A stretch of 64,000 nucleotides of DNA from an uncultured Eubacteriales bacterium (GTDB lineage: Bacteria; Bacillota; Clostridia; Christensenellales; Aristaeellaceae): the NCBI GenBank assembly GCA_902793605.1, contig CADBEB010000008.1, forward strand, positions 1 through 64,000. Reading direction: 5' to 3'. The stretch's first letter is position 1. Every line of letters begins with the position of its first letter. Positions 1 through 8,197 of the stretch are shown here, in pieces. The notes under the pieces were generated by a model. It did not search any database and was not told the origin of the DNA. It was given only the letters and a program-made list of their open reading frames with translations. The translations under genes and the position numbers were made by a program.

Positions 1-194
1 GGCTCCCCGACTTCGATCTCCGTATCCAGTTCCTCCCGGATCTCGCGCTTCAGGGCCTCCTCCGGGGTCTCCCCCGGTTCGATCTTTCCGCCCGGAAACT
101 CCCAGCCGTCCTTGTAGGGGCCGTATCCGCGCTGTGTTGCGAAGATCCGGCCCTTGTCGCGGATGATCGCCGCGACGACCCGTATGGTCTTCAT
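1..194 (-). CDS. Nudix hydrolase, MutT/8-oxo-dGTP diphosphatase type (partial)
   Basis: The N-terminal 64 codons of a minus-strand gene that continues past the left edge. The translation begins MKTIRVVAAIIRDKGRIFAT and contains a Nudix box starting GGKIEPGE and continuing through REIREEL, the metal-binding helix that hydrolyses nucleoside diphosphate-X bonds. The segment KDGWEFPGGKIEPGE is characteristic of MutT-like enzymes that sanitise oxidised dGTP or CTP analogues. The ATG at 194 lies 16 bases after the M29 aminopeptidase stop, so it is probably co-transcribed as the last visible gene of the minus-strand directon. The exact substrate cannot be read from the fragment. Confidence 0.85.
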   Translation of the reverse strand, partial: MKTIRVVAAIIRDKGRIFATQRGYGPYKDGWEFPGGKIEPGETPEEALKREIREELDTEIEVGE

Positions 195-210
195 GTGTGT
201 TCTCCCGTCC

Positions 211-1434
211 TCAGAATGCCCAGTTGCCGTTGCGGAAGACCGGAACGGTTTTTCCCTCGCGGGTAATCGCGTCGATATTCAGGTCCTCCGTGCCGATCAT
301 GAAGTCAACATGGACCATGGAGTCGTTGACGCCGAGATCCCGGCACTCTTCGAGGGTCTTGTGCTCGAAGTCCTTAATCGTGTCCGCAAAGCCCATACCC
401 AACGCCAGATGGCAGGCCGCGTTTTCATCGAAGAGCGTATTGTAGAACAGCAGGCCGCTGTTGCGGATGGGTGAATCAAACGGGACCAGCGCGCACTCAC
501 CGAGATAGGCGGCGCCTTCGTCCGCGGTGATGATGTTGGTCAGGAGCTGCTCGTTCTTCTCGGCGTGCCACTCGACAGCCTTGCCGTTTTCAAAGCGGAT
601 CCAGAAATCTTCGATCAGCTGGCCCTCCCTGCTCAGGGGCATGCTGGCGACCACCTTGCCGTCGGCCAGTCCCTTTTTCGGGGAGATGAAGCATTCCTCC
701 GTCGGAATGTTGGGATTGAAGAAGATCCCCTGCAGGCTGGTATCCCCGCCGCCCTTGAACAGGGCCTCGGGAATCATGCCGACGGTGAAGTCGGTGCCGT
801 TGGAAGCAGTGTAATGGAGCTTGTCAATACCGAGGCTGTTCAGGTATGCGCAGCGCTCATGCAGGTCCTGATTGTGCTTCTCCCATTCGGCGACCGGATC
901 GTCATATACGCGGCTTGTGGAGAGAATGGCCTCCCAGAGCTTCTCGACCGCCTGGTGCTTCGTGAGTTCGGGGAACATCTTCTTTGCCCAGGCAGAACCG
1001 GGAACCGCGGCGATGCACCACTGGTATCTGTTTTCAAGCTGATCCCGGTAGCCTTTGATCAGCGGGTAGCGCATCTGCTGGGCTTTCAGCATCTTGTTCT
1101 GGTTGATGCCCTTCAGGCCGTCCGGATCGTCCGAATCGATATAAATCCGGCAGGGGAATTTCTCGACATAGTGCTCCCAGCGGGCTTTCTGGTAATTGGT
1201 CAGGCTGCCGAGCACCTTCAGGCTGCAGTAGCGGACATGGAGCTTCTCCAGCGGCTGATAGTCAAAGTCCACCTCGACCATGCTGGCGCCGAGCCTGTAG
1301 CATTCCTCCACAACCATTTTCACAAATTCCGGCTGGTCCAGCCCGGCCAGGATAAAGACCTCCTGGCCTTTCTGTACGTTGACGCCTGCTTTGGCGATCA
1401 GCTGCGCATATTTCCTGAGTCTGGTTTTCTGCAT
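211..1434 (-). CDS. M29 family metallo-aminopeptidase (AmpS/PepS-like)
   Basis: A 407-residue cytoplasmic aminopeptidase of the M29 (aminopeptidase T/AmpS/PepS) family, which removes N-terminal residues from peptides using a dinuclear metal centre. Length and the order of likely ligands match the family: Glu246 or Glu247 in PTEECF, Glu313 in YLGECAL, His342 in AACHLALG, and His375 and Asp377 in VHVDFMIGTED. No signal peptide is present. The ATG at 1434 is preceded by GGGAGG at 8 bases, which supports this start. It follows the uncharacterised gene at 1465-2739 by 30 bases and precedes the Nudix gene by 16, so it belongs to the same directon. Family assignment is firm; the physiological substrate is unknown. 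Confidence 0.9.
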   Translation of the reverse strand: MQKTRLRKYAQLIAKAGVNVQKGQEVFILAGLDQPEFVKMVVEECYRLGASMVEVDFDYQPLEKLHVRYCSLKVLGSLTNYQKARWEHYVEKFPCRIYIDSDDPDGLKGINQNKMLKAQQMRYPLIKGYRDQLENRYQWCIAAVPGSAWAKKMFPELTKHQAVEKLWEAILSTSRVYDDPVAEWEKHNQDLHERCAYLNSLGIDKLHYTASNGTDFTVGMIPEALFKGGGDTSLQGIFFNPNIPTEECFISPKKGLADGKVVASMPLSREGQLIEDFWIRFENGKAVEWHAEKNEQLLTNIITADEGAAYLGECALVPFDSPIRNSGLLFYNTLFDENAACHLALGMGFADTIKDFEHKTLEECRDLGVNDSMVHVDFMIGTEDLNIDAITREGKTVPVFRNGNWAF

Positions 1435-1464
1435 GGCATGTTCCTCCCAATCCTTTGTCGGTGA

Positions 1465-2739
1465 TTATTCAAGAATTGATCTTACTTTCTTCGCGACGCG
1501 CGCAGGCAGCAGTCCGCTTTCTGCCATGTTCAGGATCTGTGCAACCATAAAATCCGGCATTGCCCGCAGTTCCTTGTCAGTCATGGCTTCCAGCATTTCG
1601 ACGATTTCGTCCGGTCCGAAATCATCTTCCTCATCTTCCATGCTGGTCCATCTATCCAGCATGGTGTCCGTCGCCTCGCCCAGAAGTTCCAGATTCTCAT
1701 CCCGCACCAAGCTGATCCCGGCTTTTTTGCAGAAGGTTTCCAGCAGGGAGATCGTTTCATCTGTTCCGGCGTGGATCTCCGCCGGTCTGAACCGTTCTGC
1801 GATCATCCCCTTCATGAGGTCATTGATCGCCTCATTCGGATCATATTCCGCATGTCTCATCATCACCGGCAGCCGTACCATGCCGTCTTCATCCACCGAG
1901 AACAGGATGGCCGGCAGATAGGGAGCTGTATCTGCTGCTTCCTCTTTGGTCGGTTCGGGAATACGAAGAACCTGACTCTCGATAAATCCTTGCTTTGGTA
2001 TTTTCTTCAGCGTCTTCAGTTTCAGTTCATCAATAACAGTCGCTCTGGGATAATCCGGTGCAGTATCTTCCGGCAGCGGGATCATTTCATCAACAGCCAG
2101 TTTTCCCTCTTCCAGGGTGAATACCGGAATCTGCTGGTTTTTTTCCGCTTCATCGATCTCCTGAAGAAGGGATTCCAGCATTATCTGATCGCCAAGCATC
2201 TCGCGCGTGCTCAGGATCCTGATGTTCTTCAGTCCGATCTCACTCTTGTCGTGATCCGTCAGGTATTCTGCAAGAGCGATCGTTACCCGCAGTGCGATCG
2301 TCAGAATTTCCTCGTCCTTTGGATCTGTTAGATGCCACGGGACGCAATAAGGACGATAGCGCGAAAACTGAGGATAGGGAGAGCGCATTTTTCTCTTTTT
2401 TGTCTCTTCCCTGATGAATTCCAGTTCCTCAGGCAGAAACTGCTCTGCTGTTTCAAGGGAGCACTGAATGCAGTCCTGGGAAAGCAGATTCTCGAGAGCG
2501 TCATCATCCGGATTTCTATGGATGGCTCTGAGCGAAGCAAATCCGCGTTTTCCCATATTGACGGATAACGCCCGATGCTCCCCGTTTCGTCCCATGATCG
2601 CACAATAGACATATTCACTGCCATCCGCCAGAATCAGATGTTCAGGAAGATGGATCGCAAAGAGTTCGTCCTCATAGACCGTTTTCCAAAGCTGTGAGTG
2701 TTTAAATGCAAATCCCAGATCCAAAAGTTTCTTATTCAT
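1465..2739 (-). CDS. Uncharacterised protein, DUF7309/DUF6930-like
   Basis: A 424-residue acidic, apparently soluble protein with no signal peptide or membrane segment. The N-terminal part (about 1-120) carries a pattern of the form FAIHLPEHLILADGSEYVYC followed by IMGRNGEHRALSVNMG. I associate this with domains of unknown function DUF7309 and DUF6930; that assignment is from memory and untested. The C-terminal 60 residues are strongly acidic and helical (EDEEDDFGPDEIVEMLEAM). A longer frame starts at 2814, but the ATG at 2739 has GGAGAGG upstream and avoids overlap with the esterase, so I prefer it. It lies between an esterase and an aminopeptidase gene with short gaps. No function is proposed. 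Confidence 0.7.
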   Translation of the reverse strand: MNKKLLDLGFAFKHSQLWKTVYEDELFAIHLPEHLILADGSEYVYCAIMGRNGEHRALSVNMGKRGFASLRAIHRNPDDDALENLLSQDCIQCSLETAEQFLPEELEFIREETKKRKMRSPYPQFSRYRPYCVPWHLTDPKDEEILTIALRVTIALAEYLTDHDKSEIGLKNIRILSTREMLGDQIMLESLLQEIDEAEKNQQIPVFTLEEGKLAVDEMIPLPEDTAPDYPRATVIDELKLKTLKKIPKQGFIESQVLRIPEPTKEEAADTAPYLPAILFSVDEDGMVRLPVMMRHAEYDPNEAINDLMKGMIAERFRPAEIHAGTDETISLLETFCKKAGISLVRDENLELLGEATDTMLDRWTSMEDEEDDFGPDEIVEMLEAMTDKELRAMPDFMVAQILNMAESGLLPARVAKKVRSILE

Positions 2740-2791
2740 TGCACCTGTTTCCTCTCCGTTTTTCTGTTGCCAGGGCCGGCTTTTCGCTTCA

Positions 2792-4360
2792 TCAGTGTTG
2801 GATGTCTCCGGCATTTCCGGACATTCTCCGGATGATCTCCTCCGCGGAGCGCACGCAGGCTTCCTGCAGACGGTGATCGAAGTTTTCCTTCACGCGGGTA
2901 TTCCTGTCGATGACGAGGACCGCTTCCCTGCCCGGCCTGCACGCCGGCCATTCCGGAATGGCGGCGTTCTTCGGGTTACCCGTCCTTGCAAAAGCCAGAA
3001 GGGATCCGAAGGCCTCGTCCTGCAGGCGGTACGCGAGATCCGGTTCGCTCTGATCCCCGTGGGGATACTCCACCAGATCGATGTTGCGGAAGAAATACGG
3101 GATGTCACAGCAGTGCCAGGGGGTATTTCCGCCGTCGATCGGCTGGTCCTGGTTGAACAGATAGGACCAGGTGCTGCTGTTCAGTCTGCTCCTCTCCCGG
3201 ATGTAGCGGATTTCGGGTGCCCGGAAGACAAAGTCGAGCCGAAGGAGATCGATCGTCTTCCGCTCCGGATAGGCTTCCCGGAACAGCGGAATCAACGCAT
3301 TAGCGATCTCCTCCCCCAGGGCTTTGCGGATCATGCCCTCCTGTGTATCCTCCGAAAGGTTCTCCCGGTCATAAGGCAGCGGGGCAAAGGAGGTAAACTC
3401 ACCGAAGACGCTGCCGACGAGTAGCGGGACCTGCGCGGTCTCCTTCCGGAATCCGTGGAGCAGCGGATCCCCGAGGTAGAATGCGTTGGGATGCGGGGCG
3501 CCGCCGGTATACTTCCCGGCTTTCTGCAGCGCCGGCCGGACCTTGAGATAGGCCCGGGCAAAGGCCGCGTAGTCCGCTTTCTCAAGCTCTTTCACGCTGT
3601 GGATGCCCAGCTCCCTCATGACCGCCTCAGCCAGTTCCTTCCCGCTTCCTGTGGCGTCCGCAAGCACGGGACCGATCACGCCGCTCATGACAAATCCCTT
3701 GGCGTATAGGCCATCCGCAGCCGGTGACTGCAGGAGGGTCGTGACCTTGGCGCCACCGCCGGACTGGCCGAAGACCGTCACATTTTCCGGATCCCCGCCG
3801 AAGGCGGCAATATTCGCCTTCACCCAGCGAAGCGCCGCGATGATGTCGTCCCCGCCGGCATTGCCGGAGTTCGCATATTCCCCGCCGAAATCAGACAGGT
3901 CGAAGTAACCGAGGATGTTCAGGCGGTGGTTGATGGATACGACCACCGTATCCCCGCAGCGGCTGAAATTGGCGCCGTCATACGCGATATGCTCGATCGC
4001 GGAGCCGGCTTCATATCCGCCGCCGTGGAGCCAGACGAGCACCGGGCGCTTTTTGTCATCCGTCCCCGGTGTCCAGACATTCAGGTTCAGACAGTTCTCG
4101 TCCATCGGCCAGAAGCGGTGAGGCACGTAAAGTTCGCCGCGCGGCGGGTCGTTGGTCAGCAGCGGGCAGACATAGCCGTAGCTGCAGGCATCGAAGATCC
4201 CGTCCCGGGGGTCGACCGGCTGCGGCGCGTGGAAACGCTCCGCCGTAGCATACGGAATCCCCTTGAAGATCTGCAGGCCGTCGTGTTCATAGCCCCGTAC
4301 TTTCCCCTGCTCCGTCTGTACGACGGCGGTCTGTCCGTCTCTCCGGAATGTATGTAACAT
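2792..4360 (-). CDS. Type B carboxylesterase (alpha/beta hydrolase)
   Basis: A 522-residue esterase of the carboxylesterase/para-nitrobenzyl esterase family. It shows the oxyanion-hole motif LHGGG (111-115) and the nucleophile elbow FGQSGGG with Ser200 as the expected catalytic serine. The segment DENCLNLNVWTP (about 87-98) is a family signature. Family members hydrolyse carboxylic esters. No signal peptide is evident, so a cytoplasmic location is likely. The frame is open further upstream, but the ATG at 4360 is preceded by GGAGG at about 6 bases and lies 17 bases after the YbaK/PrdX-type stop, so the longer start is rejected. In a plant-fibre degrader it might act on acylated sugars, but nothing here proves a substrate. 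Confidence 0.9.
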   Translation of the reverse strand: MLHTFRRDGQTAVVQTEQGKVRGYEHDGLQIFKGIPYATAERFHAPQPVDPRDGIFDACSYGYVCPLLTNDPPRGELYVPHRFWPMDENCLNLNVWTPGTDDKKRPVLVWLHGGGYEAGSAIEHIAYDGANFSRCGDTVVVSINHRLNILGYFDLSDFGGEYANSGNAGGDDIIAALRWVKANIAAFGGDPENVTVFGQSGGGAKVTTLLQSPAADGLYAKGFVMSGVIGPVLADATGSGKELAEAVMRELGIHSVKELEKADYAAFARAYLKVRPALQKAGKYTGGAPHPNAFYLGDPLLHGFRKETAQVPLLVGSVFGEFTSFAPLPYDRENLSEDTQEGMIRKALGEEIANALIPLFREAYPERKTIDLLRLDFVFRAPEIRYIRERSRLNSSTWSYLFNQDQPIDGGNTPWHCCDIPYFFRNIDLVEYPHGDQSEPDLAYRLQDEAFGSLLAFARTGNPKNAAIPEWPACRPGREAVLVIDRNTRVKENFDHRLQEACVRSAEEIIRRMSGNAGDIQH

Positions 4361-4377
4361 AGGCTGCCTCCGTTCTG

Positions 4378-4932
4378 TCAGTCCTCGCCCACCAGGTGCA
4401 CGGTCTGATAGCCGTGCCCGGTCGCCGGGAGATAGGTATCGATGATATCCCTTGTCCGGATCTTCAGGCTGGAAGTGCAGACGCACGGATGGCAGCCGAC
4501 ATACTCATCCTTCAGCACATCCTCGTCAATCAGCAGACGCACGGCATGTTCATGATCGTTCATCAGGCCCATGATGCTGACCGCGCCCGGTTCGATATCC
4601 AGGTACTTCAGCATTTCCTCCGGGCTGGCAAAGGACAGGCGGGCGGAGTTGATCTGGCTGGAAAGCTCCTTCGTCTTGAACTTCTTGTCGCCGGGCATCA
4701 TCAGAAGATAAAAATCCGTCCGCTGCCGGTTGCAGAGGAAAAGGTTCTTGCAGATGATGACGCCAAGGATCGCGTCGATCTCGTTGCAGGCTTCCATGTT
4801 GTCCGCACGGTCGTGGTCCGTCCGCCGGTATGCGATCCCCAGCCGATCCAGGAAGTCGTAGGTGCGGATCTCCCGCGGGAGCCGTCCTTCTTCTGATTCA
4901 GGCCGTCCCTGATACATTTCCACGGTGGTCAT
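4378..4932 (-). CDS. YbaK/PrdX-type aminoacyl-tRNA editing protein
   Basis: A 184-residue stand-alone editing domain of the YbaK/ProX/PrdX superfamily, homologous to the insertion domain of bacterial prolyl-tRNA synthetase. Members deacylate mischarged tRNAs, typically Ala-tRNA(Pro). Visible family features are an N-terminal helix ending in LGIAYRRTDH, CKNLFLCNRQRTDFYLL, the lysine-rich KKFKTKELSS, and GAVSIMGLMND near residue 125, a PrdX hallmark. Its start codon overlaps the stop of the zinc-ribbon gene (4929-5297) by four bases, indicating translational coupling. Which tRNA it edits cannot be told from sequence alone. Confidence 0.88.
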   Translation of the reverse strand: MTTVEMYQGRPESEEGRLPREIRTYDFLDRLGIAYRRTDHDRADNMEACNEIDAILGVIICKNLFLCNRQRTDFYLLMMPGDKKFKTKELSSQINSARLSFASPEEMLKYLDIEPGAVSIMGLMNDHEHAVRLLIDEDVLKDEYVGCHPCVCTSSLKIRTRDIIDTYLPATGHGYQTVHLVGED

Positions 4933-5297
4933 CCTTCCTTCTTCCGGCTGTACTTTGCCTTCTGCGCTTCCTTATGCCGCTTCCTGCAGTTCGGGCAGTA
5001 GCTCGGATAGCGCGCGAGCGTGCTGTCGAACGTAAAGTAATTCCCGCATTCCCTGCACTTCCGTTTGATCTTCCGCGGCGCGCCGGCCCGCTGCTTTTCC
5101 TCCTTCTCCTTCACGAACTTCTGCTTGCATTCCTTGCAGTAGTTCGGAACAAAGTCCCAGGAAGGATCATAGGAGAATTGCTTTCCGCAGCCCTTGCAGG
5201 TCTTCCTCTGCCGGGCTGCCTTCTCCGGAGCTTCCGGGGCCTTTTCGGGTTCCGGTTCTTTTTTGAACAGTTCTTTCAGTTTGTCGATCAGTCCCAT
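4929..5297 (-). CDS. Small protein with two tandem zinc ribbons
   Basis: A 122-residue basic protein made of an N-terminal amphipathic helix, a Pro/Glu linker (about 14-27) and two similar treble-clef/ribbon units. Cysteines fall at 34, 37, 54, 57 and again at 81, 84, 101, 104, so each unit is C-x2-C-x16-C-x2-C. The aromatic/Asp signature between the pairs is shared (FSYDPSWDFVPNYC and FTFDSTLARYPSYC), which indicates internal duplication. Such ribbons usually bind zinc and often nucleic acid. The gene overlaps the following editing-protein gene by four bases, which suggests, but does not show, a role near translation. AGGTG lies 8 bases upstream of the ATG. Confidence 0.8.
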   Translation of the reverse strand: MGLIDKLKELFKKEPEPEKAPEAPEKAARQRKTCKGCGKQFSYDPSWDFVPNYCKECKQKFVKEKEEKQRAGAPRKIKRKCRECGNYFTFDSTLARYPSYCPNCRKRHKEAQKAKYSRKKEG

Positions 5298-5348
5298 GTT
5301 TTCTTCACCTGCATTCTTTTTGAATGATCCTTTATCTTTGCGGTTCTT

Positions 5349-6995
5349 TTATGCATCCTTTGAACGGAAAACGTCCAGGTCCAGCTTGTGTTCCGCCTTG
5401 GCCGTGATCAGGGTAATGACGGCGTCCCCCGTGACGTTCACGCAGGCGAGCATCATGCCCACAAGCGTATAGAGGCCCATGACGATGCTGATCGCTTCCG
5501 GCGGGATCCCGATCTGCGGCAGGAGGATCGAGATGCAGATGAGCGCGGATCCCGGCACTCCGGGCGCCCCGACGGACAGGACAAAGATGGACACGAACAG
5601 CGTGAGCATCATGGAAGGCGTCACCTGGACGCCGAAGATCTTTGCCATGAACAGCGCGCTGATCATGAGAGTGATGCAGGTGCCGTCCATGTTGATGGTT
5701 GCCCCCAGCGGGAGGGAGAAGGAATAAACCTGTTTGGAAATCCCGAGCTTCGTCCCGCAGATCTCCATGGAGGTCGGCAGGGTGGCATTGCTCGATCCGA
5801 GGGTATACCCCGTCAGCATGACGGGATAGAACTTCCGGTAGAACGTGAACGGGTTTTCCCGGCCAACGATCCGGATGATCAGGCCGTAGATCACGAGCAT
5901 GATCCACTGGCCGGCATAGACCACCGGGATCCAGAGCAGTACGGAGGCCAGCTGGCCGAGCTGCATGGTCTGCATCAGCTTGGCCATGTTGCAGAAGACA
6001 GCCAGCGGCATAAAGCTGATGATCATCGCCGTGATCCGGGAGAAGATCATGTTGCATTCGTTCAGGAAGGTCCTGAATACCTGCAGCCGGGCCGACAGCA
6101 TGCCGGCGGCGATCCCTGTCATGACGGCGATAAAGATGATCTGCAGCATATCGAGCGAAACGAAGGGGCTGATGATGTCCTTCGGCACGATATTGACGAC
6201 CGTATCGATCAGGGAAACAGAGGTATTCTGAGCCTGCGTGACAATGGCGCTTCCTGAGGCTGTGACGGCGTTTTTCAACACCGGGTCGCCGATCGGGAAA
6301 ACGAGCCAAACCGCAAGGCCGACAAAGATCGCGATGACGCTGGTGATGCTGTAGCCGCCCAGGATCCGGGCCGCGATCCTCCCCAGCGAGCGCAGGTCGT
6401 TGAACTCTGCGACGCTCGAGGCGATCGAGAACAGCACAAGCGGCGCGACCACCATCTTCAGCGCGTTGAGGAACATCGTGGAGATCGGCGTGAACAGGTT
6501 GGTATTGATGGCGGCGTTCACGCCTTCCGGCAGGATCTTCCGAAGAAGGATCCCGACAAGAATGCCGGCCGCCAGCGAGCCCAGGGTCAGGATCAGATGC
6601 CTGTAGCGGGGCGCTGCCACCTGAAGTGACGCATAATTGATACCGTTTCGGTTTTTCAGGGACAGGGTATTGCTCATGATCCGGCTGAACAGATCGCTGA
6701 TCACGGCATCCGTTTCCGGATCCCCGCCGGTCTGCAGGGAAGACTGTACTTCAGAAAGATCAAAGGCTGTCCCCCGGCAGGTGATCCGGACGGAGGTATT
6801 GTGCATCAATGAGACGACCCGCACGTTGACCGATTCCTCCGCGGAGGGAGCATGACGGATCATGGCATTCAGGATCTCCTCTGCTGCCAGCATAGCCCGG
6901 GTGACTCCTTCGGACCTGATCCTGCGCTTTTTCAGTTCATCGCGCACATAGTCCACGGCTTTGCTGATCTGGCTTGCGTCACAGGCAAAGAGCAT
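5349..6995 (-). CDS. SLC1/DAACS-fold transporter with N-terminal ATPase-like domain
   Basis: A 548-residue fusion. Residues 1 to about 125 resemble a GHKL/HATPase domain: an N-box-like AAEEILNAMIRHA (37-49), a degenerate G1 region (VRITCRGTAFD) and GINYASLQV. From about 133 to the end it is a sodium:dicarboxylate/amino-acid symporter with the NMDGT motif in TM7, hairpin-1 TLGSSNATLP and hairpin-2 GVPGSA. TM8 aligns without gaps to the family consensus and keeps the sodium-site Asn520 and Asp524. However, the Asp and Arg that hold the substrate amino and carboxylate groups are Gly513 and Leu516. The substrate is therefore unlikely to be aspartate or glutamate. GGATGG precedes the start, and short repeats lie upstream. 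Confidence 0.85.
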   Translation of the reverse strand: MLFACDASQISKAVDYVRDELKKRRIRSEGVTRAMLAAEEILNAMIRHAPSAEESVNVRVVSLMHNTSVRITCRGTAFDLSEVQSSLQTGGDPETDAVISDLFSRIMSNTLSLKNRNGINYASLQVAAPRYRHLILTLGSLAAGILVGILLRKILPEGVNAAINTNLFTPISTMFLNALKMVVAPLVLFSIASSVAEFNDLRSLGRIAARILGGYSITSVIAIFVGLAVWLVFPIGDPVLKNAVTASGSAIVTQAQNTSVSLIDTVVNIVPKDIISPFVSLDMLQIIFIAVMTGIAAGMLSARLQVFRTFLNECNMIFSRITAMIISFMPLAVFCNMAKLMQTMQLGQLASVLLWIPVVYAGQWIMLVIYGLIIRIVGRENPFTFYRKFYPVMLTGYTLGSSNATLPTSMEICGTKLGISKQVYSFSLPLGATINMDGTCITLMISALFMAKIFGVQVTPSMMLTLFVSIFVLSVGAPGVPGSALICISILLPQIGIPPEAISIVMGLYTLVGMMLACVNVTGDAVITLITAKAEHKLDLDVFRSKDA

Positions 6996-7009
6996 CGCTG
7001 CACCATCCT

Positions 7010-7044
7010 TTATGCTTATATGCTTATATCAGTTTTATATCAGT
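7010..7044 (-). repeat. Short AT-rich direct repeats before the transporter gene
   Basis: Between the sortase stop and the transporter start lie two pairs of direct repeats on a GC-rich background. TTATATCAGT occurs at 7024-7033 and 7035-7044, and ATGCTTAT is tandem at 7012-7019 and 7020-7027 (plus-strand reading). On the coding strand this gives closely spaced TATAAA/TATAAG hexamers, so the segment may be a promoter, a regulator site or simple slippage. The first repeat overlaps the sortase stop codon. Confidence 0.6.
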
Positions 7045-8017
7045 AACGCGATCTTCTTCTCCGGCCGGCAAACAGGACGACCCAGATGATCATCAGCAGC
7101 AGGACCGGTCCGGCAATGAACGGCACCACATACAGCGGATCAATCTTCAGCGCGTCAGCCGTTACACGGACATCGAGCAGTTCCTTGTCGTTCTCCACCC
7201 TGATCCCGCGGACCAGCAGGCGGTGCGTATTGATGCCGTAAGGCGTACAGGTCATCAGGGTACAGTAGTCCTTTCCCGGGAACAGCACCAGTTCGCTGCT
7301 GTCCTCCGGGACGATGACGGTAATCTTGTCCACCTGATAAGTCAGGGTCTGGTCCAGGATGGTCAGGTAGAACACATCCCCCACTTCCATCGCGTCCAGG
7401 TCGCTGAACAGCTTCGCGCTCGGCAGGCCGCGGTGTCCGCTCAACACGCTGTGGGAGGCGAATTCGACCTCGCTGTAGTCGTCCGGGTTGCTGTGTACAC
7501 TGCCGGACGGGAGCGAGGTACCGTCAATGTGGCCGATGGAGGTCTGCAGGACGGCGTCGCTGGTTCCGTGGTAGACCGGCAGGTCCACGTTGATCTTCGG
7601 GATGGTGATGAATCCCATGTTGCCGGTACCGTCGACGTTCAGCTGCTTCTCGTATTCATCCATCTCCTCATCCGTCATATCCCACGGATTCGGATCGGAA
7701 GCCATTTTTCGGTTGTATTCAAGGGAGTCGTTCCAAACATCCATGTATTCTTCGTTGCTCAGCTCGGCCACGCGCTCGGCATAACCCATGATCGCCCGGG
7801 ACTGGTGCATGCTGTTCCAGTATTCACTGAACGCGGGATAGCCGGCGATCGCGGCGCCGATCAGCAGGATCAGCAAAAGAAGCATGTTGGACCCGCGATG
7901 GCTCTTTTTCTTCTTATTGGAGCCACCCGCATCCTGCGTCGGGTTCTGTACCTGTTTCTGCTTCTTCATGCGCCGTGCGGCCGCCCGGAAACGGCCTTCC
8001 TTCCCGTTTTGCTTCAC
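7040..8017 (-). CDS. Class C sortase
   Basis: A 325-residue membrane cysteine transpeptidase. It has a cytoplasmic basic N-terminus, TM1 (about 44-60), an extracellular sortase domain and a C-terminal TM (about 296-318) followed by RRRRSRY, the topology of pilin-polymerising class C enzymes. The catalytic triad is His195 (SGHRG), Cys257 (TLMTCTPYG) and Arg266 (THRLLVRG). A DPNPW motif at 108-112 resembles the class C lid. The start used is GTG at 8017 with AAGG about 10 bases upstream; an ATG at 7969 lacks a Shine-Dalgarno site. No LPxTG pilin gene is in the window, so its substrates lie elsewhere. Confidence 0.9.
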   Translation of the reverse strand: MKQNGKEGRFRAAARRMKKQKQVQNPTQDAGGSNKKKKSHRGSNMLLLLILLIGAAIAGYPAFSEYWNSMHQSRAIMGYAERVAELSNEEYMDVWNDSLEYNRKMASDPNPWDMTDEEMDEYEKQLNVDGTGNMGFITIPKINVDLPVYHGTSDAVLQTSIGHIDGTSLPSGSVHSNPDDYSEVEFASHSVLSGHRGLPSAKLFSDLDAMEVGDVFYLTILDQTLTYQVDKITVIVPEDSSELVLFPGKDYCTLMTCTPYGINTHRLLVRGIRVENDKELLDVRVTADALKIDPLYVVPFIAGPVLLLMIIWVVLFAGRRRRSRY

Positions 8018-8109
8018 TGTGGATATACCTTAACACTGCAAAAATCGACTGTCAAGGCAGCATATTTGCAAATTTGTACTTTTCGGTCAATACATCGACA
8101 GCCAGGCGA

Positions 8110-8138
8110 TTGGATTCAGGTCCTCTTCGCGGTAGAAT
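8110..8138 (+). promoter_or_regulatory. Sigma-A-type promoter for the 75-residue gene
   Basis: TTGGAT at 8110-8115 and TAGAAT at 8133-8138 are separated by 17 bases, and the downstream gene starts at 8198. The leader contains a GC hairpin (GGGCctcccGCCC region, about 8152-8166). Confidence 0.6.
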
Positions 8139-8197
8139 ACTTCCCGGAGAGCGGGCCTCCCGCCCTCAACACCACAGGTAAAGGAAGTGTTTTGAAG

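Noticed and set aside
5332-6309. A 325-codon His/Asp/Arg-rich frame inside the transporter gene
   Set aside because: It is a second frame of the same strand with no motif and very skewed composition, explained by the real transporter frame.
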